From Limnobaculum parvum (GTDB taxonomy: Bacteria; Pseudomonadota; Gammaproteobacteria; Enterobacterales; Enterobacteriaceae), in the NCBI RefSeq assembly GCF_003096015.2, contig NZ_CP029185.2, forward strand, positions 1,212,001 through 1,276,000: 64,000 bases of DNA, read 5' to 3'. Numbering within the stretch: the stretch's first letter is position 1; every line of letters begins with the position of its first letter. Of the stretch, positions 39,977-50,743 are shown piece by piece. The position numbers and the translations under genes were made by a program. The notes beneath the pieces were generated by a model. It ran no database searches. It was not told the DNA's origin and saw only the letters and a list, made by a program, of their open reading frames with translations.

Positions 39977-40552
39977 ATGAAACGTTTGATTGTCGGTATT
40001 TCCGGTGCCAGTGGTGCGATTTATGGCATCCGCCTGTTACAGGTTCTGCAAAATTGTGCAGAAGTAGAAACCCATCTGATAGTCAGTAATGCTGCTCGTC
40101 AGACGTTAGCAATGGAAACGGATTATAGCCTGCGTGATGTCACCTCATTGGCTTCTGTGGTTCATGATGTGCGAGATATTGCCGCTTCGGTATCTTCCGG
40201 TTCGTTTCGCTGTCACGGTATGGTGATTTTGCCATGTTCGATGAAAACGCTGTCGGCTATTGTAAACAGTTACACCGATGATTTATTAAGTCGGGCCGCG
40301 GATGTGACGTTGAAAGAGCGTAAGCCGCTGGTGCTGTGCGTGCGGGAAACGCCATTACATCTGGGCCATTTGCGTTTGATGACTCAGGCGGCGGAAATGG
40401 GAGCGGTGATTATGCCTCCGGCTCCGGCGTTTTATCATCGACCTCAAAGCGTACAGGATATTGTCGATCAGACGGTGAACCGGGTGTTAGACCAGTTTGA
40501 TATTCAATTGGAACAGGATTTGTTTGAGCGCTGGCAGGGTAGTAAGCCATAA
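39977..40552 (+). CDS. ubiX: Flavin prenyltransferase UbiX
   Basis: A 191-residue enzyme (E. coli 189) that prenylates FMN to make the cofactor of the decarboxylase UbiD in ubiquinone synthesis. The FMN-site motif GISGASGAIYGIRLL starts the protein. SSGSFRCHGMVILPCSMKTL and PPAPAFYHRPQSVQDIVDQTVNRVLDQ are family hallmarks. It follows purF, as in E. coli, but is separated from it by the repeat array. Confidence 0.97.
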   Translation: MKRLIVGISGASGAIYGIRLLQVLQNCAEVETHLIVSNAARQTLAMETDYSLRDVTSLASVVHDVRDIAASVSSGSFRCHGMVILPCSMKTLSAIVNSYTDDLLSRAADVTLKERKPLVLCVRETPLHLGHLRLMTQAAEMGAVIMPPAPAFYHRPQSVQDIVDQTVNRVLDQFDIQLEQDLFERWQGSKP

Positions 40553-40590
40553 GGCAATCGACTAAATATTTTTCTGGTTCTGGAAGATCG

Positions 40591-40624
40591 GGTTATTTCA
40601 GGAACCATGAATCCTGAGATAACC
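40591..40624. terminator. Hairpin between ubiX and the LacI-type gene
   Basis: GGTTATTTCAGG pairs with CCTGAGATAACC over 12 bp (one G-T pair). It is placed between convergent genes and can serve both. T-tracts are weak. Confidence 0.55.
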
Positions 40625-40633
40625 ATCAAGCGT

Positions 40634-41706
40634 TTATTCATCATACAGCCCGTCATTACGCACTGCCGTATGTTTTTTGTTTGGGCGGATACGGCGTACC
40701 GATTCCTGTATTACCAACGTGCCGTTTAGCAATAAGTTACCGATAGGAGCCTGTGGGCGAATCAGACGCTGCTGAAGAATATGTACCGCTTCTTCACCGA
40801 GTTGATCGCGCGGTACATGAACGGAAGTCAGCGGTACATCATGGATTGCCGCCAAGTTGAAACCATCAATACTCATCACAGAAATGTCATTAGGAACGCG
40901 CAGTCCTGCTTTTTGTAGCGCACTGACGGCACCGGCAGCCATAAAATCCCCCCGACTAATAATGCACTGGGCAATTTATCCCGTGGCGTGACGGCGAGAA
41001 AATCACCGATGAGCTGTTCACTTTCTTTAGCGCTGAAGCTTTGGGCGGTTATTAGATGTTGAACATCATCGAACGGGAGGTTATGGGCTTCCCATGCGTC
41101 TCGAATTCCCGCGAGGCGGAGCTCCATGGTGTGACGCCGCAGACATAGCAGATTAACCACCACTTTATGCCCCAGTTCGAAAAGGTAGCTTGCGGCATAT
41201 TCACCAATAAGTTGATTATCGGGAGATACGCCAGGCAGGCGCATTTTGCGATCGCGGCAGTTTATCAGGACGCACGGCTTACCCAAGTCCACCGCTAAAT
41301 CGTGAATGTGGGGATCGTCAATCCCCAGCAGTATCACCGCTTCGGTATCGGGCTCATTCATTTTTGTCAAAAACAGATTGGTATCGCTGTCGAGTTCTTC
41401 CAGTGCACAATAGCGTAGTCGAACTTCATGAGAACTTAGCGCTTTGTTGATGCCTTGAATGACACGGTAATAGAAGACATCCAGACGTTCGTCAAAAGCC
41501 CGCTGGGGGGCAAAGACCATCAGATTGTTAAGTAATAAACGACCATCAGCCATTCCTTGCAGTACGCCATTTTGCTGTGCACAAGTTAGAACGCGTTGTT
41601 TTGCTGTTTCACTTGTGTTGGATTTTCCCGCTAATACTCTTGAAACTGTACTGATAGACAGCCCCGTTTGGGCTGCAATTTGGCTGATTTTTAGCTTTTT
41701 ACTCAT
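40634..41706 (-). CDS. LacI-family transcriptional regulator, one-base frameshift
   Basis: About 357 residues if repaired. The N-terminal LacI helix-turn-helix is clear (SQIAAQTGLSISTVSRVLAGKS, about 6-27), followed by a PBP1-type effector domain (CVLINCRDRKMRLPGVSPDN; then DISVMSIDGFNLAAIHDVPLTSVHVPRDQLGEEAV). The two parts are in different frames. The break lies at six C on the plus strand (40948-40953), where one more base gives LLVGGDFMAAGAVSALQ. Start at 41706 (MSKKLKIS); an upstream ATG at 41724 adds six residues, and neither has a clear ribosome site. It is divergent from a hexuronate-type MFS gene and so probably controls it. A sequencing miss is likely, but real loss cannot be excluded in a non-essential gene. 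Confidence 0.88.
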
Positions 41707-41731
41707 TCTGTGATCTATGCCCATTTTGCAA

Positions 41732-41747
41732 ATGAAAATTTTTTCAT
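41732..41747. promoter_or_regulatory. Candidate operator between the lacI-type and MFS genes
   Basis: ATGAAAA-TT-TTTTCAT is a perfect inverted repeat 26 bases upstream of the regulator start. A related GATGAAAATTATTGC lies near 41807-41821. Both are in the shared control region, but the LacI consensus CG centre is absent, so this is weak. Confidence 0.35.
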
Positions 41748-42001
41748 CTTTTAGTATTCACTATTCTTAAAGCTGTTTAACTAAATGTTTATCTGGCTAT
41801 TTCATGCTGATGAAAATTATTGCAGCAAATCTGCTATTGGACAGTTTATAACTCATTTAGGCTCAGTTTGTCGAATTGCTTTTCGCTTTTCTACTCCAAA
41901 AAATTTAAATAAAAAACAATTAATCAGATGGTTAAAGAAAGTGGCAGCCAGAACGCTGTTAGGCCAGACCTGATTATTATCGCTGCAAGGAGGAGATCAA
42001 C

Positions 42002-43303
42002 ATGAGTACTGAAATAAATCAGGATGTGACCGCAGTGAAGGCCACGCGAACCATCCGCAATCTGCGTTGGTGGGTATTGGTACTGTTTCTGACGGGGGTT
42101 ACCGTTAACTATATTACCCGTAACTCGCTTGGTATTTTGGCTCCGGAGTTAAAAACTAGCCTGGGTATTACCACCGAACAGTATTCATGGATTGTTGGTG
42201 CTTTTCAGTTAGCCTATACCGTGTTTCAGCCAATATGCGGCTGGTTGATTGATGTGATAGGTCTGAAGCTGGGCTTTCTAGTATGTGCAATTATTTGGTC
42301 AATTGTTTGTATGATGCATGCAGGCGCGGGAAGCTGGCTACAACTGGCTATTTTACGCTTCATGATGGGCGGTGCCGAAGCGGCAGCAACGCCCGCTAAT
42401 GCCAAAACCATTGGTGAATGGTTCCCTAAAAAGGAGCGTCCGGTAGCTGCTGGTTGGGCAGGGGTAGGTTTCTCCATTGGTGCGATGTTGGCTCCACCTA
42501 TTATCTATTTTGCACATGCCTCTTTTGGTTGGCAGGGTGCATTTATGTTTACCGGTATTCTGGCGATGTTGTGGGTTATTCTGTGGTGGTTGTTTTATCA
42601 AAACCCTGAGCAGCACCCGAATTTGAGCAAGGAAGAGCTGGCTTTCATCAAGCAAGATAACGAAGCACCTGCGGTGAAGTTGCCTTTCTTGACTGCACTA
42701 AAAACAGTGTCTAAAAACAAACGTTTTTACGGTATTGCTATCCCGGCGTTTATGGCTGAACCGGCCTGGGCGGTATTGAGCTTCTGGGTTCCGCTGTATC
42801 TTGCTAACGAACGGGGTATGGATTTAAAGCAGATTGCCATGTTTGCTTGGTTGCCGTTCCTGGCCGCCGATTTAGGCAGCGTAGCGAGTGGTTATCTGAC
42901 AAAACTGTATGCCCGCTGGTTTGGCTGCTCGCGGACCAACTCTGTGGTGGCCAGTTCTGTTACCGGTGCATTTATGATGCTTTCTCTGGCATTGGTTGCG
43001 ATTACTAAAGATCCGTATATTGCTATTGTACTGATCTCTATCGGTGGTTTTGGCCATCAGATTATCTCTTGTATGTTGAGTGCGCTGGTTGTGGACTCTT
43101 TCGATAAAGGTCAGATGGCGACGGTTAACGGTATGCGAGGTTCTGCAGCGTGGATTGCCAGCTTCCTGTTCTCATTACTTATTGGTGTTACCGCCGACAA
43201 GATAGGTTTTAACCCGCTGTTCATCGCGATGGGATTCTTTGATCTGATTGGTGCAATATTCTTGGTTTCTTTTATTGCAGAGCGCCGTACTAAACGTGCC
43301 TAA
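42002..43303 (+). CDS. MFS transporter, hexuronate (ExuT)-like
   Basis: A 433-residue, 12-segment transporter of the anion:cation symporter family. It resembles E. coli ExuT along its length: NYITRNSLGILAPEL near the start, GAAEAA-type region (GGAEAAATPANAKTIGEWFPKKER), EPAWAVLSFWVPLY, IAMFAWLPFLAADLGS, and GFGHQIISCMLSAL. Substrate is likely a sugar acid such as galacturonate or glucuronate, but no catabolic genes sit beside it. AAGGAGGAG precedes the ATG. It is divergent from the LacI-type regulator. Confidence 0.85.
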   Translation: MSTEINQDVTAVKATRTIRNLRWWVLVLFLTGVTVNYITRNSLGILAPELKTSLGITTEQYSWIVGAFQLAYTVFQPICGWLIDVIGLKLGFLVCAIIWSIVCMMHAGAGSWLQLAILRFMMGGAEAAATPANAKTIGEWFPKKERPVAAGWAGVGFSIGAMLAPPIIYFAHASFGWQGAFMFTGILAMLWVILWWLFYQNPEQHPNLSKEELAFIKQDNEAPAVKLPFLTALKTVSKNKRFYGIAIPAFMAEPAWAVLSFWVPLYLANERGMDLKQIAMFAWLPFLAADLGSVASGYLTKLYARWFGCSRTNSVVASSVTGAFMMLSLALVAITKDPYIAIVLISIGGFGHQIISCMLSALVVDSFDKGQMATVNGMRGSAAWIASFLFSLLIGVTADKIGFNPLFIAMGFFDLIGAIFLVSFIAERRTKRA

Positions 43304-43357
43304 GGTTAAGAGCGAATACCCACAAATGTCGGGTCTAGTGCGATAATCTTTCACTGA

Positions 43358-43391
43358 ACACCTATAAGCCTATTCTGGCGCTTATAGGTGT
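43358..43391. terminator. Terminator between the MFS gene and yfcH
   Basis: ACACCTATAAG pairs perfectly with CTTATAGGTGT around a 12-nt loop, between convergent genes. Confidence 0.65.
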
Positions 43392-43437
43392 CAGTCAACT
43401 TCAGGCCTTTTGTTTGGACTCGTTCTTCTATATGTGC

Positions 43438-44340
43438 TTAATCTTTCGGAAACAAGTTTTCAAACGCCTTCTCTAGGTCGCTAAACTCAAAATGGAATCC
43501 CGCTTCTTCCAGCCGTTTTGGCAATGCATGTTGACCGCCAAGTACCAATACGGCTGATTCACCCATGAGTAAACGGATAACACATGCTGGAGTACGGAAA
43601 AAGTGTGGTCTGTCGATGGCTGAGGCCAATAGGTCAGTAAACAGCTCATTATGTACTGGATAGGGGGAAACCATATTAAATGGACCTTCCAGTTTGGGTG
43701 TGGTCAGCAAAAATAAGATGGCATTCACCATATCATTAATATGAATCCACGGCATATATTGCAGACCTGAACCTAATGGGCCACCAAGACCCATTTTAAA
43801 TATTGGTAGCATTTTGGTTAGTGCTCCGCCTTCCGTCGATAGCACAACTCCGGTACGCAGCAGGCAAACTCGAGTACGATCGCTGTTTGCCCGCAGTGCT
43901 TCTTCCTCCCAACGCTGACAGAGAGTATGGGTAAATTCTGAATGAGGACTTTCGTCTTCGGTGACGATGCTTTGCCCCTGATCGCCGTAATAGCCAACGG
44001 CAGATCCAGAAATAAATACGGCCGGAGGGGTATGACTATCGAGGAACAATTTGCTGAGATGAGCGGTTAATTGCCAGCGGCTGTTGCACAGCCGTCTTTT
44101 CTGTACGGCTGTCCAGCGCTTATCTGCAATAGGTTCACCCGCGAGGTTGATCACCGCATCGAAGTTATCGAGATTTTTTAGGTTATCCAGCGTATTGAAA
44201 TAGCTGACACTATCACCAAACCGTGCTCGGGCTTTTTCAATGCTGCGGCTAACCACGGTAATAGTGTGGGACTGCAATAGCAGTTTTTTGGTCAAATGAC
44301 GACCGATAAGTCCGGTAGCACCAGTAATGAGTACATGCAT
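43438..44340 (-). CDS. yfcH: TIGR01777-type epimerase YfcH
   Basis: A 300-residue NAD(P)-binding protein of the extended SDR (SDR39U1) family (E. coli YfcH 297). The Rossmann motif [10 protein letters not shown] is at 7-16. [13 protein letters not shown] and [12 protein letters not shown] are the family motifs, the latter with the active-site Tyr region. The C-terminal DUF1731 domain has [23 protein letters not shown]. The start at 44340 ([10 protein letters not shown]) has AGGAGA upstream; the frame from 44385 adds an unlike leader. No substrate is established. Confidence 0.92.
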   Translation of the reverse strand: MHVLITGATGLIGRHLTKKLLLQSHTITVVSRSIEKARARFGDSVSYFNTLDNLKNLDNFDAVINLAGEPIADKRWTAVQKRRLCNSRWQLTAHLSKLFLDSHTPPAVFISGSAVGYYGDQGQSIVTEDESPHSEFTHTLCQRWEEEALRANSDRTRVCLLRTGVVLSTEGGALTKMLPIFKMGLGGPLGSGLQYMPWIHINDMVNAILFLLTTPKLEGPFNMVSPYPVHNELFTDLLASAIDRPHFFRTPACVIRLLMGESAVLVLGGQHALPKRLEEAGFHFEFSDLEKAFENLFPKD

Positions 44341-44444
44341 GGGCGATCTCCTGAAGCCGTCGTAAGGAACAAAACCGTCTTGCATATACTAATCATAGCG
44401 GATAGTTGACACGAAATATTATGCGCGCTCACAACTTTGTGTTT

Positions 44445-45095
44445 TTACTCTATTTTGCTTTTTAATCGCCATTCGGTATCTATTCGCCGAGCGATAATCA
44501 CGGCCTGTCGTTTACTTATGCGCTGATACCAGTTATTGACGGCGGGATAATTCTGCAAATCGATACGCTGTTTTTGATAATCATCAACCAAAGGATAAAG
44601 GGCAATGTCTGCAATGCTGTAACTGTCACCGGCAATATACATATTTTTTGTCAGATTTTGGTCAAGCAATTGATAAACGGCGATGGTTTTATTATGGTAA
44701 AACTCAATAGCGGAGGGAATGATGCGCTTGGAGTGATGGCTGAAATATTCCATATTCTCCAACGTTGGCATCAATTCATTTTCCAACCAAAATAGCCATT
44801 GCAGCACATCGTAATGATGGCGAAGTCCGTCAGAAGCCAGATGACCGCTCTTTTCAGCCAGATATACCAGAATGGTGCTTGCTCCATACAGCGTTAATGG
44901 AGCCTCTCCGGTATGCGGTTTGGGGTCAATAATTATTGGGCCTCTCTCTTCTGGAGATAATGTCGTGCGCGTTTGCTGCGGGTAATTGACATCGCCAATC
45001 TTGAAAGGATGTATGCTGTAAGAAAGCTCCAGCTCTTCAAGAAAGATAGCGATCTTTTTTCCATCAGGAATTGGGGTGTAATAAAATTTAATCAT
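44445..45095 (-). CDS. Glutathione S-transferase family protein, YfcG-like
   Basis: A 216-residue glutathione transferase-fold protein. The N-terminal thioredoxin-like domain begins MIKFYYTPIPDGKKIAIFLEE, close to the YfcG (nu-class) pattern TPNGHKITLFLEE. It has the cis-Pro segment near GPIIIDPK and ES-like GASTILVYLAEKSG. The helical C-terminal domain contains YSIADIALYPLVDDYQKQRIDL. Nu-class members act as disulfide-bond reductases with bound glutathione. Differences in the middle make YfcG itself uncertain. Start at 45095 behind GGAGGG. Located near yfcH and yfcE as in E. coli. Confidence 0.85.
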   Translation of the reverse strand: MIKFYYTPIPDGKKIAIFLEELELSYSIHPFKIGDVNYPQQTRTTLSPEERGPIIIDPKPHTGEAPLTLYGASTILVYLAEKSGHLASDGLRHHYDVLQWLFWLENELMPTLENMEYFSHHSKRIIPSAIEFYHNKTIAVYQLLDQNLTKNMYIAGDSYSIADIALYPLVDDYQKQRIDLQNYPAVNNWYQRISKRQAVIIARRIDTEWRLKSKIE

Positions 45096-45289
45096 AATTC
45101 CCTCCATGGCATAAATTTTGCTGGCTTAATAAAGTTACGGGTTTTTCCTTGGGAGTCACGGGTATATTATGCCGGGAAAAGCCTTTTTTATTCAGTAAAA
45201 TATGCGTTAATCTTAGATAATATTTTTCAATGTATTATTAATGGTCAAACTCGCGCTTTGACTGATTTTATACTCAGGAATACTCACTG

Positions 45290-45847
45290 ATGAAATTAAT
45301 GTTTGCATCTGATTTACATGGTTCTTTATCAGCCACTCAACGGGTGTTAGAACGTTTTGAGCATTCTGGTGCAGACTGGCTAATTTTATTGGGAGACTTA
45401 TTGTACCACGGTCCTCGCAACCCCTTGCCAGATAACTATAATCCTGCGGAAGTAGCACTGTATCTTAACCAGTTTGCTGATAGAATCATGGCTGTCCGGG
45501 GGAATTGTGATAGTGAAGTAGACCAAATGCTATTACACTTTCCAATAGAAGCGACTTGGCAGCAGGTATTACTCGAACAGCGCCGGTTATTTTTAACGCA
45601 TGGGCATCATTATCATCCTGATAAGCTCCCTGCATTACGCGCTGGAGATGTGTTTGTTTATGGTCATACGCACATACCTCAGGCTGAAAAGCGTGAGAAC
45701 ATTTACTTATTAAATCCGGGATCGGCCAGTTTGCCTAAAGGTGGATATCCGGCTAGTTTTGGTATGCTGAGCGATGGTGTGTTACAGGTGTTAAGCTTGC
45801 ATCAACAAGAGTCCATCATTCAGGTATCTTTAGAGAAAAGGTTTTAA
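45290..45847 (+). CDS. yfcE: Phosphodiesterase YfcE
   Basis: A 185-residue calcineurin-like metallophosphoesterase (E. coli YfcE 184). Metal ligands are in FASDLHGS (Asp, His), LLGDLLYHGPRN (Asp), VRGNCDSEVDQ (Asn), LTHGHHYHPD and GHTHIP (His). Members hydrolyse artificial phosphodiesters and are Mn dependent; the natural substrate is unknown. The stop is 3 bases before yfcD, so the two form an operon. Confidence 0.95.
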   Translation: MKLMFASDLHGSLSATQRVLERFEHSGADWLILLGDLLYHGPRNPLPDNYNPAEVALYLNQFADRIMAVRGNCDSEVDQMLLHFPIEATWQQVLLEQRRLFLTHGHHYHPDKLPALRAGDVFVYGHTHIPQAEKRENIYLLNPGSASLPKGGYPASFGMLSDGVLQVLSLHQQESIIQVSLEKRF

Positions 45848-45850
45848 CAG

Positions 45851-46402
45851 ATGGAAGAACAAAACCAAGGCGAACAAATAGAATGGGTCGATGTTGTTGA
45901 TGAAAATAACAATGTGATGGCTCAAGTGACCCGCCAGCAAATGCGGCAGAAGAATTTGCGTCATCGGGCAACCTATATTGTGGTTCACAACGGTATGGGG
46001 AAAATTTTGGTGCAGCGTCGTACGGACAACAAAGATTTCTATCCAGGGTGGCTTGATGCCACGGCAGGTGGCGTAGTTCAGCAAGGGGAAGACATGCTGG
46101 CTTCAGCCCGCCGCGAAGCGGAAGAGGAGTTAGGCATTGCCGATGTGCCATTTGCCGATCACGGCACCTTTTACTATGAATCGGATAACTGCATGGTTTG
46201 GGGGGCGCTGTTTAGCTGTATTATTCATGGTCCGTTTGCCTTGCAGCAAGAGGAGATTGAGAGCGTTTATTGGTTGACGCTAGAAGAGATCAATCAACGA
46301 GCCGATGAGTTCACTCCGGACTCTGTGAAGGCGTTGAATCTGTGGGTGACGCGTAATCCTGAACAGCAAGAGATTGCGGAGAGTGTAGAACATCAATATT
46401 GA
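45851..46402 (+). CDS. yfcD: Nudix hydrolase YfcD
   Basis: A 183-residue Nudix protein (E. coli YfcD 180). The Nudix box runs from [13 protein letters not shown] to [11 protein letters not shown], with the conserved REAEEELG. The protein starts [20 protein letters not shown], like isopentenyl-diphosphate isomerase-type Nudix enzymes. Substrate unknown. It lies 3 bases after yfcE. Confidence 0.94.
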   Translation: MEEQNQGEQIEWVDVVDENNNVMAQVTRQQMRQKNLRHRATYIVVHNGMGKILVQRRTDNKDFYPGWLDATAGGVVQQGEDMLASARREAEEELGIADVPFADHGTFYYESDNCMVWGALFSCIIHGPFALQQEEIESVYWLTLEEINQRADEFTPDSVKALNLWVTRNPEQQEIAESVEHQY

Positions 46403-46445
46403 TATTGGATAGCCTCCACCAGTATTCATGATTTCACCAAACAAA

Positions 46446-46476
46446 AATGCCGGGTATCAAACCCGGCATTGTTTTT
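46446..46476. terminator. Bidirectional terminator between yfcD and pta
   Basis: AATGCCGGGT/ACCCGGCATT perfect stem with a 5-nt loop, then GTTTTTA on the plus strand and A-rich sequence on the other side. Confidence 0.88.
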
Positions 46477-46493
46477 ACTAAGCAACGAGAGTA

Positions 46494-48641
46494 TTAACCT
46501 TCGTTTTGTGCAGCCTGAATAGCTGTCAATGCAATGGTGTATACGATATCGTCCACTAACGCACCACGAGACAGGTCGTTAACTGGCTTACGCATACCCT
46601 GTAACATTGGGCCGATAGAGACCAAATCGGCTGAACGCTGAACGGCTTTATAGGTAGTGTTACCCGTGTTCAGGTCAGGGAAGATGAACACGGTAGCTTT
46701 ACCCGCAACCGGCGAGTTTGGCGCTTTAGATCTTGCTACATCTTCCATAATTGCTGCGTCATACTGTAACGGGCCATCGATCATCAGATCAGGACGTTTT
46801 TCCTGCGCCAGACGGGTTGCTTCACGTACTTTATCAACGTCACTACCGGTACCGGAATTACCGGTAGAGTAGGAGATCATCGCAACGCGAGGGTCAACGC
46901 CGAAAGCGGCTGCAGAGTCAGCAGACTGAATCGCGATTTCAGCCAGTTGTTCCGCTGTTGGGTCCGGGTTAATGGCACAGTCACCGTATACCAGCACTTG
47001 TTCAGGTAACAGCATAAAGAAGACGGATGAAACCAGAGAACTGCCCGGTGCGGTTTTAATTAACTGCAGCGGTGGGCGAATCGTGTTAGCCGTGGTATGA
47101 ACCGCGCCCGACACCAAACCGTCAACTTCGCTTTGTTCCAGCATCATGGTACCCAGTACCACGTTATCTTGCAGTTGCTCACGGGCAACCACTTCGGTCA
47201 TGCCTTTGCTCTTACGCAGTTCAACCAAACGTGGAACATAGTTTTCACGCACGACAGCGGGGTCAACAATTTCTACACCTTTACCCAGTTCAACGCCCTG
47301 AGCTTCGGCAACGCGTCTGACTTCTTCTGGATTACCCAGCAGAATACAATGTGCAATACCGCGATCGGCACAGATAGCCGCTGCTTTGATAGTCCGTGGT
47401 TCATCACCTTCAGGCAGAACCACTCGCTTGCCTGCTTTACGCGCCAGCTCAGTTAACTGATAGCGGAACGCTGGCGGAGACATACGGCGTGAACCCTCGG
47501 AATTTGCCGTCAGGGTATCAATCCATTCGCTGTTGATATGGTTAGCGATGTAGTTTTGAGCTTGTTCAATACGCTCATGGTCATCCGCTGGGGCTTCTAA
47601 GCTGAGGCTTTGCAGCGACAGGGAAGTTTGCCAAGTATTGGTATCAACCATGAATACCGGTAAGCCCGTTTCAAAAGCTTGTTCACACAGCTTGTGTACG
47701 CGCTCATCAATGGCATAGCCGCCGGTTAACAACACCGCACCGATTTCTACGCCGTTCATGGCTGCCAGACAGGCAGAAACCAGAACGTCAGGACGGTCGG
47801 CAGAGGTCACTAACAGTGAGCCAGGGCGGAAGTGCAGTAACATATTAGGAATGCTACGCGCACAGAAAGTGACGTTCTTAATACGGCGAGTACGAATTTG
47901 ACCTTCGTTGATGATACGTGCTTTCAAGTGATGAGCCATATCGATCGCACGGGTCGCAATCAGATCCAGATTCCACGGAATGCAGCCTAAAATCGGCAGA
48001 GAGGAATTGGTAAATAACTGAGCAGTATCCACTACGCTTATCGTTGGCTTGGTTGCAGAATCATCAAACATTTCTGACAGGTCTGGGCGAGTACGGCCCT
48101 GTTCATCAACCGGGGCATTCAGCTTGTTGATGATAACACCTGTGATGTTCTCATTTTTGCTGCCGCCGAAGTTAGAGCGCGCTAAATCAATACGCTCTTT
48201 TAGTTGGGCAGGGGAGTCATTGCCTAATGCCATCACAAAAACGATTTCCGCACCTAAGGTCTTCGCGATTTCATAGTTCAGGGCATTAACGAATTGATGA
48301 TGAGAAGTAGGGACCAAACCTTCAATCAGAACAACTTCAGCATCTTTAGCGCACTCTTGGTAACGTTCAACGATCGTCTCCATCAGTACGTCTTGTTTAT
48401 TGGTACTGAGCATGCTCTCAACCTGAGCCATGCTCAGTGGTTCTGCCGTTACGGCATTGGAGTTAGCACGCAGAATAGTAGTTGTCTGGTCCGGCACATC
48501 GGCACCTGAGCGGGATTGTGCAACCGGTTTTAGTACGCCTAAACGGACACCTTTGCGCTCCATAGCGCGAACGACACCGAGGCTGACGCTAGTCAACCCG
48601 ACGCTGGTGCCGGTAGGAATTAACATAATTGTACGAGACAC
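46494..48641 (-). CDS. pta: Phosphate acetyltransferase Pta
   Basis: A 715-residue long-form Pta (E. coli 714) that converts acetyl-CoA and phosphate to acetyl phosphate. It has the N-terminal P-loop-like (BioD/DRTGG) domain ([17 protein letters not shown]), a middle DRTGG domain, and the C-terminal catalytic domain with [46 protein letters not shown] and GPLQYDAA. It is downstream of ackA on the same strand, the classical order, with a long palindrome between. Confidence 0.98.
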   Translation of the reverse strand: MSRTIMLIPTGTSVGLTSVSLGVVRAMERKGVRLGVLKPVAQSRSGADVPDQTTTILRANSNAVTAEPLSMAQVESMLSTNKQDVLMETIVERYQECAKDAEVVLIEGLVPTSHHQFVNALNYEIAKTLGAEIVFVMALGNDSPAQLKERIDLARSNFGGSKNENITGVIINKLNAPVDEQGRTRPDLSEMFDDSATKPTISVVDTAQLFTNSSLPILGCIPWNLDLIATRAIDMAHHLKARIINEGQIRTRRIKNVTFCARSIPNMLLHFRPGSLLVTSADRPDVLVSACLAAMNGVEIGAVLLTGGYAIDERVHKLCEQAFETGLPVFMVDTNTWQTSLSLQSLSLEAPADDHERIEQAQNYIANHINSEWIDTLTANSEGSRRMSPPAFRYQLTELARKAGKRVVLPEGDEPRTIKAAAICADRGIAHCILLGNPEEVRRVAEAQGVELGKGVEIVDPAVVRENYVPRLVELRKSKGMTEVVAREQLQDNVVLGTMMLEQSEVDGLVSGAVHTTANTIRPPLQLIKTAPGSSLVSSVFFMLLPEQVLVYGDCAINPDPTAEQLAEIAIQSADSAAAFGVDPRVAMISYSTGNSGTGSDVDKVREATRLAQEKRPDLMIDGPLQYDAAIMEDVARSKAPNSPVAGKATVFIFPDLNTGNTTYKAVQRSADLVSIGPMLQGMRKPVNDLSRGALVDDIVYTIALTAIQAAQNEG

Positions 48642-48673
48642 GACGAAACCTCTTTAGGTTATGCTTTGGCTAA

Positions 48674-48707
48674 AACAACACCGTCAGCCTAGGCTGACGG
48701 TGTTGTT
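48674..48707 (-). terminator. 34-bp perfect palindrome between ackA and pta
   Basis: AACAACACCGTCAGCCT followed directly by its reverse complement. On the minus strand it comes 8 bases after the ackA stop and is followed by TTTT, so it looks like an intra-operon terminator or attenuator that would let ackA exceed pta. Confidence 0.75.
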
Positions 48708-48715
48708 GTCGTTAT

Positions 48716-49918
48716 TTACGCGGTAAGACGAGATGCGTCCTGAGCGATCACCAACTCTTCGTTGGTTGGAATGATCAGGGCTGCACGAGTGCCATCTTTT
48801 GCGATGTTGCCTGACTTACCAAAGCGGGCTGCCAGGTTACGCTCGTGGTCGACTTCAAAGCCTAACAGAGCCAATTTACCCAGTGCCAGTTCACGAACCA
48901 TTGCAGCGTTTTCACCAATACCACCGGTGAAGATAACTGCATCTAAACGACCGTCCATCAGTGCAGTGTAAGCACCGATATATTTTGCTAAACGGTGACA
49001 GAATACATCCATCGCACGTCTGGCATCTTCTTTCTCAGCATAGTTATCTTCAACATAGCGGCAGTCGCTGGTCACTTCGGTCAGGCCTTGCAGACCAGAC
49101 TCTTTGTTCAGCATCTTGTTGATTTGTTCCATGCTCATACCCATCACGTCATACAGATGGAAAATGATAGCAGGATCGATATCACCGCTACGGGTACCCA
49201 TAACCAGACCTTCCAGTGGGGTCAGACCCATAGAAGTATCCACACACTCACCGTTACGAATAGCAGCAACCGAGCCGCCGTTACCTAAATGACAGGTAAT
49301 GACGTTCAATTCTTCTACTGGTTTGTTCAGCATTTTTGCTGCTTCACGGCTGACATAGTAGTGGCTGGTACCGTGGAAACCATAACGACGGATGCCGTGA
49401 TCTTTATACAGGCTATACGGCAGAGCATATAGGTAAGATTCCGTCGGCATTGTCTGATGGAAAGCGGTATCAAAAACGGCCACGTTTTTATTTTTAAGAG
49501 ATGGGAACGCTTTGAATGCTTCATCGATGCCGATTAAGCCAGCTGGGTTATGCAGTGGGGCGAATGGAGATGCAGCCTGAATACCTTTCAGCACATCAGC
49601 ATTGATGACAACTGATTGAGTAAATTGCTCACCACCGTGAACAACACGGTGACCGATAGCGGTCAGGTTGTTTGACAGCTCTGGTTTTTTAGCCAGAATA
49701 GTATTAACGATGAATTTCAGAGCTTCGCTGTGTGCAGCACCAGCTCCAAGGGCTTCTTCGTGTTTGCTTCCGTCCATTTTCCATTTGATACGAGCTTCCG
49801 GAAGGTGGAAACACTCGGCTAAACCAGAAAGGTGTTCTTCGCCATTGGCAGCATCAATGATGGCGAATTTCAGAGAAGAACTACCGCAGTTAAGAACCAG
49901 AACCAGCTTACTCGACAT
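48716..49918 (-). CDS. ackA: Acetate kinase AckA
   Basis: A 400-residue acetate kinase (E. coli 400) making ATP and acetate from acetyl phosphate. [15 protein letters not shown] (phosphate loop), [40 protein letters not shown]-type [32 protein letters not shown] and [13 protein letters not shown] are all present. Asp and Arg active-site residues lie in these blocks. First gene of ackA-pta, divergent from yfbV. Confidence 0.98.
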   Translation of the reverse strand: MSSKLVLVLNCGSSSLKFAIIDAANGEEHLSGLAECFHLPEARIKWKMDGSKHEEALGAGAAHSEALKFIVNTILAKKPELSNNLTAIGHRVVHGGEQFTQSVVINADVLKGIQAASPFAPLHNPAGLIGIDEAFKAFPSLKNKNVAVFDTAFHQTMPTESYLYALPYSLYKDHGIRRYGFHGTSHYYVSREAAKMLNKPVEELNVITCHLGNGGSVAAIRNGECVDTSMGLTPLEGLVMGTRSGDIDPAIIFHLYDVMGMSMEQINKMLNKESGLQGLTEVTSDCRYVEDNYAEKEDARRAMDVFCHRLAKYIGAYTALMDGRLDAVIFTGGIGENAAMVRELALGKLALLGFEVDHERNLAARFGKSGNIAKDGTRAALIIPTNEELVIAQDASRLTA

Positions 49919-50290
49919 GAGAAGTACCTATTTAATTTTGTGATTTGAAAAACGAAAATAGGGCAAGCGTAGCGTTAACCGGTAAGGCTGAACCTTTATC
50001 ACCAAGTTTGCTGCGTACCCGCGTTTTATTATTGTACACAATTGCCTGAAAACAGGTTATTGGTATTGTTTTATCCCTAACAAAAAATTGACCATAAGGT
50101 CTTAGCCAGAATAATACCTGGCTCAGTAAAAATAAAACACAAATACAAATTAAATTGATATTTATTAAACTACATCAAGTTTTTTGTGTATTTGTTTTAA
50201 AATTTACATGATTTTTTGAATGTGCATTATAATCCGGATCGAAACATAATGTACATATTGGCAGATCTGGAATCAAAGGCGGCAAACAAA
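49919..50290. other. 372-bp divergent region ackA / yfbV with an FNR/ArcA-like site
   Basis: AT-rich control region. TTGAT-N4-ATTAA at 50155-50168 is one base from the FNR consensus TTGAT-N4-ATCAA. Anaerobic regulation of ackA-pta would fit. No gene or repeat otherwise. Confidence 0.45.
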
Positions 50291-50743
50291 ATGCTACGTT
50301 CATCAGGCCCTATCCGTTGGATTCAGATATTTCAGCGCGGGCAGGCTTATATGAAGACCTGGCCAAACGAAAAACGTTTGTCTGCGGTGTTCCCGGAAAA
50401 TCGTATCACTACGGCAACGCGCTTTGGTGTTCGCTTTATGCCGCCTGTGGCAGTCTTTATGCTGGCTTGGCAAATCGCCATGAATGGCCAACTGGGGCCC
50501 GCCGTTGCTACCGCGATTTTTGCCTGTAGTTTACCGATACAGGGTCTATGGTGGTTAGGTCAGCGTTCCATTTCCATCTTACCGCCACCACTAAAGCAGT
50601 GGTTTTTACAGTTGCGTGGGAAGCTGGCAGATGCAGGGCAGGAGTTCGCGCCTTTAGAGCAAGAGCCAACGTATCAACATCTGGCAGAATTGCTTAAGCA
50701 TGCTTTTAATCAATTAGATAAAACTTTTCTTGATGAGCTTTAG
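50291..50743 (+). CDS. yfbV: UPF0208 membrane protein YfbV
   Basis: A 150-residue inner-membrane protein (E. coli YfbV 151) with two hydrophobic segments (about 45-90). Family motifs: [47 protein letters not shown] and the end [12 protein letters not shown]. In E. coli it limits matP/Ter effects on the chromosome. The frame opens at 50216, but I start at 50291 (MLRSSGPIR), which matches the family length and has AAAGGCGG upstream. Confidence 0.92.
   Translation: MLRSSGPIRWIQIFQRGQAYMKTWPNEKRLSAVFPENRITTATRFGVRFMPPVAVFMLAWQIAMNGQLGPAVATAIFACSLPIQGLWWLGQRSISILPPPLKQWFLQLRGKLADAGQEFAPLEQEPTYQHLAELLKHAFNQLDKTFLDEL

Noticed and set aside
41785..41973. 62-codon frame upstream of the MFS gene
   Set aside because: No ribosome site or family likeness; the region is the control region of the divergent pair.
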